The notes under the pieces were generated by a model. The model had not been told where the DNA came from. It did not search any database and worked only from the letters and a program-made list of their open reading frames with translations. Position numbers and translations under genes: made by a program. Below are positions 25,071 to 32,632 of a stretch of DNA of 64,000 nt, in pieces (the first letter of the stretch is position 1; every line of letters starts with the position of its first letter). The stretch covers positions 19,377 through 83,376 of the IMG/VR virus record IMGVR_UViG_3300017735_002163; one strand, written 5' to 3'. The stretch is from a virus.

Positions 25071-26403
25071 AAATTTAGATTACTGGTACGATGAACAGAT
25101 AAAACGTTATCTAATTCAACTTGTCAGAGTATTCTCAAACTTTCAAGTAAAAGAAAATACCGAAAATGGTGTTCACTACAATAGAGTTCCTGCACGTTAT
25201 GGTGACATGAGTAGAATGGTTGCACAAATATTGCGTAACAATTCTGAGAATGCAATTAATAATGCACCTCAAATTACTATAGGAATACAAAGCATACAGC
25301 CAGCAAGAGATAGAACTGCTGAACCGTATCATGTAGACACCACGCAAGTTGCTGAACGTGACTGGAACAAAGAAGACAAACGTTATACAAGTGATCAAGG
25401 TAACTTGTACACTACACAACGTTATATGCCAGTACCGTATAACTTAAATATACAAGTTGATATATGGACCACTAACACTGATACAAAATTACAAATTTTA
25501 GAACAAGTATTTGTATTATTTAACCCAAGTATACAACTGCAATCAAATGATAATCCTCTTGACTGGACCAGTGTGTTTGAAGTTGAGATGACTGACATAC
25601 AGTGGAGCAGTAGAGGTATACCTGCAGGCGTAGATGAGCAATTAGACATAGCAACATTAACATTTGCTGTGCCAATTTGGATATCACCACCTGCAAAAGT
25701 ACAAAGACAAAAAATTATACAACGAATAGTAAATGATATTTACAAAACAACAGACATATCAAACTTAGGGTACAGCGAAGACTATCATGACTTCTTTAGT
25801 CAAGTACCAGATGATGCTGTTGTGGTTGTTGCCCCTGGGGATTACCAAATTCAAATAGCATCTGGTAGTGCAACATTGATAAACTCAGCAGGTGTAGGTC
25901 AAAAATGGGCAGACATCATTGAAATGCAAGGTGAGTTATCTAATACCAGTAGGATAGAATTAAATTTAGAAGACAATATACAGGACAGAACCAAATTAGT
26001 TATAGGTAGCATTTCTAAAAATCCAATAGCAGAAGACACATTGATATTTAATTTAGATGCAGACACGTTGCCCACTGACACTATTGCTAATGTAGATAAA
26101 ATTATAGACCCAAGAGCAAGTAGACCCGGTGATGTACTGTTAGGTTCAGCACTTGGGCAAAGATATTTACTGTCAGAAGATGTCAGTATCGATTATGTTG
26201 AATGGGGCATAGAAGCAAAAGCAAACGACATAGTAGAATACGACGGTGCAAAATGGATTGTTGCATTTGACAGTTCAGCAGTTGACAGCGAAGCATTTGT
26301 TACTAATGCATACACAAATGCACAATTCAAATGGACTGGTACACAATGGATTAGCAGTTGGCAAGGAACATATAATCCAGGGTACTGGAGGTTGATACTT
26401 TGA
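25060..26403 (+). CDS. 15: gp15 tail terminator / sheath-stabiliser protein
   Basis: Caps the tail and connects it to the neck. 447 aa; T4 gp15 is 272. The gp15 domain is clear in residues 1-230: LDYWYDEQIKRYLIQLVRVF, NRVPARYGDMSRMVAQILRN, PVPYNLNIQVDIWTTN, LQILEQVFVLFNPSIQLQSN, and the LTFAVPIWISPPAKVQRQKI strand. A C-terminal extension of about 200 residues has strand-rich modules (WGIEAKANDIVEYDGAKWIV, QFKWTGTQWISSWQGTY), as in other marine T4-like gp15 proteins. It overlaps the next gene by 4 nt. Confidence 0.88.
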   Translation: MAGKNLDYWYDEQIKRYLIQLVRVFSNFQVKENTENGVHYNRVPARYGDMSRMVAQILRNNSENAINNAPQITIGIQSIQPARDRTAEPYHVDTTQVAERDWNKEDKRYTSDQGNLYTTQRYMPVPYNLNIQVDIWTTNTDTKLQILEQVFVLFNPSIQLQSNDNPLDWTSVFEVEMTDIQWSSRGIPAGVDEQLDIATLTFAVPIWISPPAKVQRQKIIQRIVNDIYKTTDISNLGYSEDYHDFFSQVPDDAVVVVAPGDYQIQIASGSATLINSAGVGQKWADIIEMQGELSNTSRIELNLEDNIQDRTKLVIGSISKNPIAEDTLIFNLDADTLPTDTIANVDKIIDPRASRPGDVLLGSALGQRYLLSEDVSIDYVEWGIEAKANDIVEYDGAKWIVAFDSSAVDSEAFVTNAYTNAQFKWTGTQWISSWQGTYNPGYWRLIL

Positions 26404-26822
26404 CAGTAGCCGCCGGTGTTGTTTTTCTTGCTAAAGATACGGGAAGATGTATGTTGCAATTACGCGAAGGCAACAAACGTTTCAATCACACATGGGGTTT
26501 TTGGGGAGGCATGATTGAAGATAAAGAATCTCCGTACGAATGCATCCAACGAGAACTAACAGAAGAAATAGGCTTTATTCCAGAACTTAAAAAACTAAAT
26601 CCTATCGATGTTTACCAAAGCAAAGACAAGAACTTTTACTATTACAGTTTTGTTTATGTAGTAGAAGAGGAATTTTCGCCAGTATTAAATGGAGAAAGTG
26701 CCGGGTATGCTTGGGTAGATGTTGGGGTATGGCCGAGACCATTACACCAAGGCGCACATATTACACTGAACAAGAACAGAGGCACGGACAAAATACACAC
26801 TATATTGAACATTAATAGGTAA
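26400..26822 (+). CDS. Nudix hydrolase
   Basis: 140 aa. The Nudix box GGMIEDKESPYECIQRELTE plus EIG fits G-x5-E-x7-REUxEExGU, so it hydrolyses a nucleoside diphosphate linked to another group. I use TTG at 26400 as start, overlapping the gp15 stop (TTGA). The first ATG lies after the first beta strand (TVAAGVVFLAKDTGRCM) and would destroy the fold. Nudix genes occur in many T4-like phages. Possible substrates include mutagenic dNTPs, ADP-ribose and nucleotide sugars. Confidence 0.88.
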   Translation: MTVAAGVVFLAKDTGRCMLQLREGNKRFNHTWGFWGGMIEDKESPYECIQRELTEEIGFIPELKKLNPIDVYQSKDKNFYYYSFVYVVEEEFSPVLNGESAGYAWVDVGVWPRPLHQGAHITLNKNRGTDKIHTILNINR

Positions 26823-26829
26823 GAGTATT

Positions 26830-27456
26830 GTGTCTAAAATAGTTAATTTTACTTGTCTACGTATTCAAGCAGAGTTAGACAAATATAGCAGAACAAAAAC
26901 CATTCCACATGATTTATTAGATGGACTTTGGACCATTGACGATATAGAGTCCTGTTTAGAACATATGCCAAAACGTTATCAGCGTTGGGGTAAAAAATTA
27001 ATAAAAGAATATACAGAATTTTTAGACAGTAATGTTGACGAATTAAAAAAAGCATTACGCAAAGAATACACTGCTGGTATGAAAGCGGCACGAACACGTG
27101 ATAAACATTTTAGTTTCCCAAGAGTTCTTAATAGATATCGCCCAGATATAAATCCTATACGTGCATTATATTACGAAGCACGTAATTTAACAAGAGCATA
27201 CGATTCAGAAGATGAATATCATCAATGGCTTGCAGAATTAGTAACTGATAAATCATTTAATAATGCTATGCTTGATGCAATGTCACATGATATAAAACGT
27301 TTAGAACGTGTGATACAACGTTACTACTGGCCTATGTTAAAATTAGAAGAAGAACAGATACCGCTTGAATTATTTCATGCAAGACAATTGATAAAAGATG
27401 CAAGACATTATTACAACTTCTTTCTTAATTTACAAAACTGGCGACCGGACGAATAA
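26830..27456 (+). CDS. unknown helical protein
   Basis: 208 aa from a GTG at 26830. Almost entirely helical and charged, with SFPRVLNRYRPDINPIRALY and ARNLTRAYDSEDEYHQWLAE in the middle. No signal peptide and no recognised family. It is the last gene of the plus-strand operon and ends exactly where the convergent cyclase gene ends (stop codons at 27454-27456 and 27457-27459), with no terminator visible between them. A weak ribosome site (AAGAG) lies upstream. Confidence 0.65.
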   Translation: MSKIVNFTCLRIQAELDKYSRTKTIPHDLLDGLWTIDDIESCLEHMPKRYQRWGKKLIKEYTEFLDSNVDELKKALRKEYTAGMKAARTRDKHFSFPRVLNRYRPDINPIRALYYEARNLTRAYDSEDEYHQWLAELVTDKSFNNAMLDAMSHDIKRLERVIQRYYWPMLKLEEEQIPLELFHARQLIKDARHYYNFFLNLQNWRPDE

Positions 27457-29514
27457 TTATTTACTTGTAGCAATAAATATTCCATCCCAATCTTTTGGAA
27501 GTGTTTGAGTCTTTTGAAATTCGCAACGCTCAATCCACATATCATAATAACCTTTCATCTTGCCATCAAAATGCGTCTCTAATAATTTACACAATTTAAT
27601 TGCTCTATCAAACTCTTGGTTTCTATAATGTGTATGCATTGCATTATGCATCTCTTTAGACTTAGCATGTTTATCTGCTTTATAATCAAGCACAGTGTAT
27701 ATTTCAATGCCTATTGTTTTACCTTTAACTGCCAAGTCATCAACTTTTAAATAAAAGAATTCGTTTTTAGTTTTGTGATATGTACTACCACCGACTAATA
27801 GTAAGCACCCGTATTCCTTACACTTAGACTCAATTCGTGCGGCAGTTGATACAGCATCTCCAAGTACATCATAACTATGTCTGCTTGTAGAGCCCATCTC
27901 ACCGAGATAACCAACGCCAGTGTTAATGCCAGCCCCCATACCAATTGGAGGTCTTCCTTCTGCTGTGATCTTATCATTAAATTTCTCCACTGCTCTCAGC
28001 ATATCCAAACCTGTTTGCACTGCTGAGTGTTCATGCTTTGCATCATCGTTTGGTGCATTGTGTATATGCATACTTGCATCACCTATGTACTTGATAATCA
28101 TACCGTCTGCATCAAGTACAGGTTGTGTGATAGCATCCATATAACCATTCATTAGTTTTGTGAGTCCTTGTACATCATCTCCAAAACTTTCACCTAATGG
28201 TGTGAAGCCACGCAAGTCTGAGAAGCATATTGATATCTCTCGCTTCATGCCTTCTTTGATCAATGCAGGATTTTCTTGTAACATACGCACAACTGTGGGT
28301 GAACAATATCCTGCAAATTGCTTTTCTATTTCTTGTCTTAATTTAAACTGTATCCAGAAGTTGTTAAAACTTGCCTGTGTAAATATTAAAAATGTTGCTA
28401 TTGCAGGATATGTAGCATCAAATAAAACTAAGTTTGCTGTATAAGAATGTATAGTATAATAAGCAATAGACCCTATAATGCTTATTATACTAAACAATCC
28501 TGCCCATACAGGCAACTTGTATATTGCTAAAGCAACTAATACCATGCTCAACAACGCACACACAAGCTCTGTAAGCGACGATAATTCTGATCTGGTAATG
28601 TTACTCCCATCTATAAAATTCTGTAGCATGTGTGCTTGTATATGCTGTGGATATATGTTGCCTATCGGAGTGGGCACCGGATTGGCAACACCTTCTGCAC
28701 TCACACCCACTATGACGAACTTGCCGCCCATATTCGGTAAACTGTCTGCACCAGTGTATTCTATTTCTTCGAATGTATTATTAAAACGTATGTATGCTGT
28801 TCCATCGCCTTGTGTTACTACAGGAACAAATGGTGGTATAGCAAATTCTTGTATTCCTATCTCACTTGTTTTAATCATGTAACTGGGTTGACCAGTTTGC
28901 ACTCTTAACATTTCAATTGCAAACGAAGGATATATTTTATCCGCTACTGTGATTGCAAGTGGGTATGTTCTTGTTTGATTATCTGGTTGTGGTGCTGATG
29001 CATTAATACCAATACCAGATGCTACTGTTTCCAACTCTGCTATATTTGTTACCAGATTTTTCCAAGTCAATAAGTGTTGCTGAGCCGGGCTCGGGCCTAT
29101 TGTACCAGTCCCTATATGCGGGCCGGAACTCCTCACCCCTTTGGAACTTGGGGTCTGGGATAAAACTATTCCGTTTCCTTTTATCCATGATGCAAAGACT
29201 TCGTCTCCTCCAAAACGATCTACTTCAGGGAACATTAATGTAAAACCTACTATCCCTTGATTTTTTTGTCTTATGTCGTATATCATTTGTGCATAAGACT
29301 GCCTGGGAAATGGATACTGGCCTAAAGCATCTAAACTTTTTTCACCGAGATTAATTATAACTACTTCGTTACTTTGTTTTGTTTCGTCAAGTTGTTGGTA
29401 ATAATCAAATGTCTGCGAACGCAAACTTTGTAGTGGTGTAGGATCTGATATTCTCAAACCAAGTAATAAGCATATTGTTACTGCTACTGCCCAGCCGCTG
29501 TATAACCATTTCAT
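27457..29514 (-). CDS. CHASE2-domain class III adenylate cyclase
   Basis: 685 aa: N-terminal membrane anchor (WLYSGWAVAVTICLLLGLRI), an extracytoplasmic CHASE2 sensor domain to about residue 300 (SLRSQTFDYYQQLDETKQ, PFPRQSYAQMIYDIR, GKFVIVGVSAEGVANPVPTP), two or three membrane helices at about 310-390, then the cyclase domain at about 425-610. ICFSDLRGFTPL and IIKYIGDASM give the two metal Asp residues. Lys in IIKYIGD and Asp in SYDVLGD predict ATP as substrate. The usual Asn of GDxVNxAxR is Ser here (GDAVSTAARIE), though the Arg is kept, so activity may be reduced. It probably senses the periplasm and makes cAMP; partner candidate is the FecR protein. Confidence 0.9.
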   Translation of the reverse strand: MKWLYSGWAVAVTICLLLGLRISDPTPLQSLRSQTFDYYQQLDETKQSNEVVIINLGEKSLDALGQYPFPRQSYAQMIYDIRQKNQGIVGFTLMFPEVDRFGGDEVFASWIKGNGIVLSQTPSSKGVRSSGPHIGTGTIGPSPAQQHLLTWKNLVTNIAELETVASGIGINASAPQPDNQTRTYPLAITVADKIYPSFAIEMLRVQTGQPSYMIKTSEIGIQEFAIPPFVPVVTQGDGTAYIRFNNTFEEIEYTGADSLPNMGGKFVIVGVSAEGVANPVPTPIGNIYPQHIQAHMLQNFIDGSNITRSELSSLTELVCALLSMVLVALAIYKLPVWAGLFSIISIIGSIAYYTIHSYTANLVLFDATYPAIATFLIFTQASFNNFWIQFKLRQEIEKQFAGYCSPTVVRMLQENPALIKEGMKREISICFSDLRGFTPLGESFGDDVQGLTKLMNGYMDAITQPVLDADGMIIKYIGDASMHIHNAPNDDAKHEHSAVQTGLDMLRAVEKFNDKITAEGRPPIGMGAGINTGVGYLGEMGSTSRHSYDVLGDAVSTAARIESKCKEYGCLLLVGGSTYHKTKNEFFYLKVDDLAVKGKTIGIEIYTVLDYKADKHAKSKEMHNAMHTHYRNQEFDRAIKLCKLLETHFDGKMKGYYDMWIERCEFQKTQTLPKDWDGIFIATSK

Positions 29515-29519
29515 AGTTA

Positions 29520-29527
29520 TATTTATC
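29520..29527 (-). promoter_or_regulatory. late box GATAAATA, 5 nt before ATG (leaderless type)
   Basis: GATAAATA-TAACT-ATG on the minus strand before the cyclase gene at 29514. The cyclase is therefore predicted to be made late in infection. Confidence 0.7.
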
Positions 29528-29534
29528 GTAAATA

Positions 29535-30251
29535 TCAGTCAGCAAATGCTCGTTCGAGCATGAAGTCGCCCATTTCGCCAGTGTTTCCTTCTTCCCAATT
29601 TAAATATGAAAAACGCTCTCTGCATTCTTTATTAAGTGAGGGAGAACCGCAAACCATAACAGCATCAGTTTCTTTGGTTAAAGGTGAACCGAGAACTGGT
29701 TCAATGTGATTCCAAAACCTGCCTTGCCTAAAATAGTTTTCTCTGGTTACAGAAGGAATGTATAAAAATGGCATCATACCTGATATATCTTCCATGCTGT
29801 CCTTGTATGTAAGTTCTGCTACTTCTCTTACAGTGTGGAACAAATAGACGTTGTCGAACCTATCGTATGTTGCAGGGTCTTTAGCAATGCTTACAAACGG
29901 TGCTATGCCTGTTCCTGTTGCTAACATTACTAAATTCTTTTTGGGTAATAAGTAATCACAAACTAAACTACCTGTAGTTTTTGGACCTACTAATATATCG
30001 TCACCTATTTTAATATTTTGCAATTTACTTGTGAGAGGGCCATCTTGAACTTTAATACTGAGGAACTCTAAGTGGTCATCATAATTAGTGCTTACAATAC
30101 TGTATGCTCTCATTATTTTTTTAGGTTCGAGCTCTAATCCTATCATAGCAAACTCTCCGTTTTTAAAACGGAAGGTTTTATCTCTTGTAGTTTTAAAAGA
30201 AAATAAGCGATCGCTGTAGTGTGTGATTTCAGTAACTTGCTCTTTATTCAT
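29535..30251 (-). CDS. ferredoxin/flavodoxin-NADP reductase
   Basis: 238 aa from the ATG at 30251; a longer frame from 30284 would read through the late box. It has the FAD motif RAYSIVS near residue 50, the NADP-binding GTGIAPF near 110, the CGSP motif (VMVCGSPSLNKECRERF) and the short C-terminal tail MLERAFAD of bacterial Fpr-type enzymes. It exchanges electrons between NADPH and ferredoxin or flavodoxin. No ferredoxin gene is visible in the window, so it would use a host partner. Possible uses are radical SAM and oxygenase chemistry or host redox control. Confidence 0.9.
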   Translation of the reverse strand: MNKEQVTEITHYSDRLFSFKTTRDKTFRFKNGEFAMIGLELEPKKIMRAYSIVSTNYDDHLEFLSIKVQDGPLTSKLQNIKIGDDILVGPKTTGSLVCDYLLPKKNLVMLATGTGIAPFVSIAKDPATYDRFDNVYLFHTVREVAELTYKDSMEDISGMMPFLYIPSVTRENYFRQGRFWNHIEPVLGSPLTKETDAVMVCGSPSLNKECRERFSYLNWEEGNTGEMGDFMLERAFAD

Positions 30252-30256
30252 GTAGA

Positions 30257-30264
30257 TATTTATT
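30257..30264 (-). promoter_or_regulatory. late box AATAAATA, 5 nt before ATG (leaderless type)
   Basis: AATAAATA-TCTAC-ATG on the minus strand. It fixes the FNR start at 30251. Confidence 0.7.
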
Positions 30265-30265
30265 A

Positions 30266-30784
30266 CTATCTGTTCTTGGAGCATTCTTTTCTGGCACGAC
30301 TCCAGACATGAAAATTGTTTGCCACAATAGCGGCCATAAAATAATTTGCACCAGCGAAATCCTCGTCTGTTAAAACAGTTCGTTTGGTACCGATAAACAT
30401 AGCCGGTATTATAACTACTGATTTTAAAAATACTATTTCATGTAACTCAGGCTTTTTATCCAGTAGCGGATTTGCTTCCTCAATACAATCATACTTTACT
30501 GCTTCAACTGTGTTGTATATATCTAACAACTGAAATGCTGTAAACATTGCCCAGGATAATGGCGAAGCAGGTTCTTTCAGTGGTGGTAGATCTAAAGTGA
30601 TGGCTGGCGGGTATTCGTATTCGAATGTTGCTTGTCGAACTTCCGCTAAAACTTCTTTGCTATAGCAACACCCATGGCCATTGTTTATAAAAAATATTTG
30701 CTCAGGAGAAAGATTTGCTGGGAGATCTGTTGCGTAACAGTTAAGAGAAAGTAGCGACAACATAATCATTGCCGCTAATTTCAT
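30266..30784 (-). CDS. secreted/membrane protein resembling DUF5658-type proteins, unknown
   Basis: 172 aa from the ATG at 30784, which has AAGGAG 8 nt upstream; a GTG further upstream is less likely. A signal peptide (KLAAMIMLSLLSLNCYA) is followed by a periplasmic part with a Cys pair (GHGCCYSKE) and a hydrophobic part with AFQLLDIYNTVEAVKYDC, EEANPLLDKKPELHEIVFLK and VVIIPAMFIG. The D..NT....EANPLL pattern recalls DUF5658-like membrane proteins, but the match is by eye. Its start codon overlaps the end of the -1 frame extension described at 30784-30903 (TAATG). Confidence 0.65.
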   Translation of the reverse strand: MKLAAMIMLSLLSLNCYATDLPANLSPEQIFFINNGHGCCYSKEVLAEVRQATFEYEYPPAITLDLPPLKEPASPLSWAMFTAFQLLDIYNTVEAVKYDCIEEANPLLDKKPELHEIVFLKSVVIIPAMFIGTKRTVLTDEDFAGANYFMAAIVANNFHVWSRARKECSKNR

Positions 30785-30903
30785 TATTCGCACTCCTTAG
30801 GATTACTCGAACAATAGTCTTTAATTTGTTTTATTAACATTTTAATATCATCCTCATTGTCCTGCTTATCTTTGCGATTAGATAACAGGCTTAATCCTTT
30901 TTT
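30784..30903 (-). CDS. candidate -1 frameshift extension of the lipoprotein gene
   Basis: Near its end the lipoprotein frame reads CCA AAA AAG, that is A AAA AAG, the classic -1 slippery heptamer (30903-30897). Slipping there opens 37 further codons ending at TAA 30786-30784: GLSLLSNRKDKQDNEDDIK.. to CSSNPKECE. The frame has no ATG, GTG or TTG before its middle and a TGA closes it just upstream of the slippery site. Its stop overlaps the next gene's ATG as TAATG and contains that gene's ribosome site, which is the normal geometry of translated neighbours. Alternatively only the last 18 codons (from an internal ATG) are translated, or the site is chance. Confidence 0.4.
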   Translation of the reverse strand, partial: KKGLSLLSNRKDKQDNEDDIKMLIKQIKDYCSSNPKECE

Positions 30904-31175
30904 GGTGCTTCTGGTTCTTTTTGTAGTTCGTCAGTTTGTTTGTCAACTTCGGTTGCGACAGTTTCTACAACACCTTGTGCAGTGTTAATAGTTACGTCTG
31001 CAATTGCTTTTGCATCGTTAGTTACTGCAACTGCCATTGTGGCGGCTCCGCCAACAACGCTGTCCACAGTACCTGTGACAATCTCTGTTCCTGCATTCCA
31101 GGCCCCTCCAACTGAGGCGCACCCTACAGTGCCTAAACAAAGTACCGCTACGAAGAACTTAATATGTGTATTCAT
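30891..31175 (-). CDS. small lipoprotein of the curli-linked block
   Basis: 94 aa from the ATG at 31175, which has GGAG 6 nt upstream; an upstream start at 31199 lacks a ribosome site. The signal FFVAVLCLGTVGC ends in a lipobox with Cys19 as lipidated residue. The mature part has alternating small residues (GTEIVTGTVDSVVGGAATMA, VTNDAKAIADVTINTAQGV) typical of short amphipathic outer-membrane lipoproteins, then a charged Glu/Lys tail. The end carries a slippery A-run. No family name is assigned. Confidence 0.7.
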   Translation of the reverse strand: MNTHIKFFVAVLCLGTVGCASVGGAWNAGTEIVTGTVDSVVGGAATMAVAVTNDAKAIADVTINTAQGVVETVATEVDKQTDELQKEPEAPKKD

Positions 31176-31221
31176 ATTATCTCCATGGTTAAATAGCATG
31201 CCAACTGCAATGCTACACTAT

Positions 31222-31229
31222 TATTTATC
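31222..31229 (-). promoter_or_regulatory. late box GATAAATA before the lipoprotein gene
   Basis: GATAAATA on the minus strand 47 nt before the ATG at 31175, in the gap after the 102-aa membrane gene; the leader contains a GGAG ribosome site. Confidence 0.6.
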
Positions 31230-31235
31230 TGAAAG

Positions 31236-31544
31236 TTAGATGCCGTGGCTGTTAAAAGGACGATCTCCTGCTAAACTGTGTTGATCGTGTAGGTGTAATT
31301 CGTAGGCCAAGATATCTTTGGTATTTTGGCAGTCGGTAGTGTGCAGTAGTTTTAATATTTCCATTCTGTTTGCTTCTTCTATTTGATGTACTACGTCACA
31401 CCACATATAAAATACTGCAAATATACTTGGCACAATGATAATATAAAATACTAACCATGGGAAAAAGAAAGTGATAATTAAAACGTGTACGCCTATGACT
31501 GATAGTGAATATATCTTGAGACTATTGAGCCATTTACTTAGCAT
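31236..31544 (-). CDS. small inner-membrane protein, unknown
   Basis: 102 aa. The N-terminal half is one or two membrane helices (SLSVIGVHVLIITFFFPWLV, FYIIIVPSIFAVFYMW); the C-terminal half is soluble and His-rich (ILAYELHLHDQHSLAGDRP). The start overlaps the preceding small gene by 11 nt, indicating coupling. No family is recognised. Neighbouring genes suggest an envelope role connected with the curli-like module or the cyclase. Confidence 0.6.
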   Translation of the reverse strand: MLSKWLNSLKIYSLSVIGVHVLIITFFFPWLVFYIIIVPSIFAVFYMWCDVVHQIEEANRMEILKLLHTTDCQNTKDILAYELHLHDQHSLAGDRPFNSHGI

Positions 31545-31701
31545 CGACCTTCAGGTTTAGTTGTTCTATGTATGCATTGCTGTGCCAATAAGTATCTAAC
31601 ACAATGTCAGCCACAAGAGCAATTAACACCAATGTTAGTATTACAGAAAGGTATAGGTTTATACCCGCAGATATTTTTAACCACTTAATCATATGCTTCA
31701 T
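31534..31701 (-). CDS. small single-span membrane protein, unknown
   Basis: 55 aa from the ATG at 31701 (MKHMIKWLKISAGINLY), with one hydrophobic helix (LSVILTLVLIALVADIVLD) and a short polar tail ending LNLKVDAK. A longer frame from 31737 would pass through the sigma70 promoter and is rejected. The ATG follows TATAAT by 7 nt, so translation would be leaderless, or would use the second ATG at 31692. Function unknown. Confidence 0.55.
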   Translation of the reverse strand: MKHMIKWLKISAGINLYLSVILTLVLIALVADIVLDTYWHSNAYIEQLNLKVDAK

Positions 31702-31708
31702 AGGATAT

Positions 31709-31737
31709 ATTATAGTTGATATTGTAGGACTTGTCAA
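31709..31737 (-). promoter_or_regulatory. consensus sigma70 promoter inside the curli block
   Basis: Minus strand TTGACA (31737-31732), 17-nt spacer, TATAAT (31714-31709), perfect in both hexamers. It lies right after the second curlin gene and drives the small membrane protein genes, and perhaps the lipoprotein, from host sigma70. Confidence 0.88.
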
Positions 31738-31743
31738 CCGGTT

Positions 31744-32631
31744 TTAATTGCTACCGTTTACTGTTACTGAACATCCTGCTGTGTTATAACATACACCTGT
31801 TATACTGTAACTGCCGGCCGATGATGTCATGTTTTGATCTAAGTCAAGTGTGTAAGCACCAGTACCGTATGTTAAATCAATTGCCGCTGTTGCGTTATTG
31901 CCACCACGTTGATTAACATCAACACTATGCCCGTCACCATCTAACACAATGTCTGCCCATTTAACACCACCGTTGCCTCGTTGATATAACACCACATCAT
32001 TGTAATCACCTGTTATCTCTATAAAGCCATCGTGTCCTGATTTGCCTAACTGCCTGTGGTCTACATCATTGTAGTCACCTGTTATAATGTTTGCCAAATG
32101 ATGAGGACCTGCGTTAGTACCGCCTGACGATCTGTTAGTATCTGTTTGGCTACTTGCTAAAGTATTGTTGGAGCCATCTATGGTCCAATATGCTTCGTGG
32201 CCGCCTTCTTCGTCTATGTCAAGATTGCCTGTTAAATGTTTACCTTGCCACACTTTGAGATCATTATTACTACCAGTTGCATCTACTTTTGCAAAGTTAT
32301 CGTTGCCGCCATTGCCTTGAAATAAATCAAACGTGTTGTTACTGCCATTTAAGTTACCTTCAAATAAATGACTGTAGCCTTGCTGATAAAATGTTAAGTT
32401 ATTAGACGCACCAAGTAATTGACTATTGATGTCTATGCCTTGGATTACATTGTCGTATCCATCTTGTGTTACCGTTAGAGTAAGATTGTCACCTGCTTGG
32501 TCAATGAGAATAATGTTGTCTGCATTTGCTGTCATAGGCATTAATAAAAACATGCCCAGTATAATATATCCCAATACTAAAAGAGGGGTATCTTTTGGTT
32601 TCATTTCGTTTAGTTTTTTATCTATGTTCAT
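31744..32631 (-). CDS. curlin-repeat (CsgA/CsgB-like) secreted protein
   Basis: 295 aa. After an N-terminal hydrophobic signal (LLVLGYIILGMFLLMPMTANA) come seven or more imperfect repeats of the curlin type, with the Q-x-G(-x)-N signature: LTVTQDGYDN, NLTFYQQGYSH, FDLFQGNGGND, LKVWQGKH, VVLYQRGNGG, VDVNQRGGNN. Spacing is about 22-45 residues, somewhat irregular compared with E. coli CsgA. Such repeats form amyloid fibre strands. The C-terminus has two cysteines (GVCYNTAGCSV), unusual for curlins. It belongs to the same transcript as the CsgG and CsgF genes and is the likely secreted substrate. Confidence 0.8.
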   Translation of the reverse strand: MNIDKKLNEMKPKDTPLLVLGYIILGMFLLMPMTANADNIILIDQAGDNLTLTVTQDGYDNVIQGIDINSQLLGASNNLTFYQQGYSHLFEGNLNGSNNTFDLFQGNGGNDNFAKVDATGSNNDLKVWQGKHLTGNLDIDEEGGHEAYWTIDGSNNTLASSQTDTNRSSGGTNAGPHHLANIITGDYNDVDHRQLGKSGHDGFIEITGDYNDVVLYQRGNGGVKWADIVLDGDGHSVDVNQRGGNNATAAIDLTYGTGAYTLDLDQNMTSSAGSYSITGVCYNTAGCSVTVNGSN

Positions 32632-32632
32632 A

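Noticed and set aside
27440-27480. Terminator between the convergent 208-aa gene and the cyclase gene
   Set aside because: The two stop codons abut and no hairpin with a T-run is visible, so transcripts probably overlap here.
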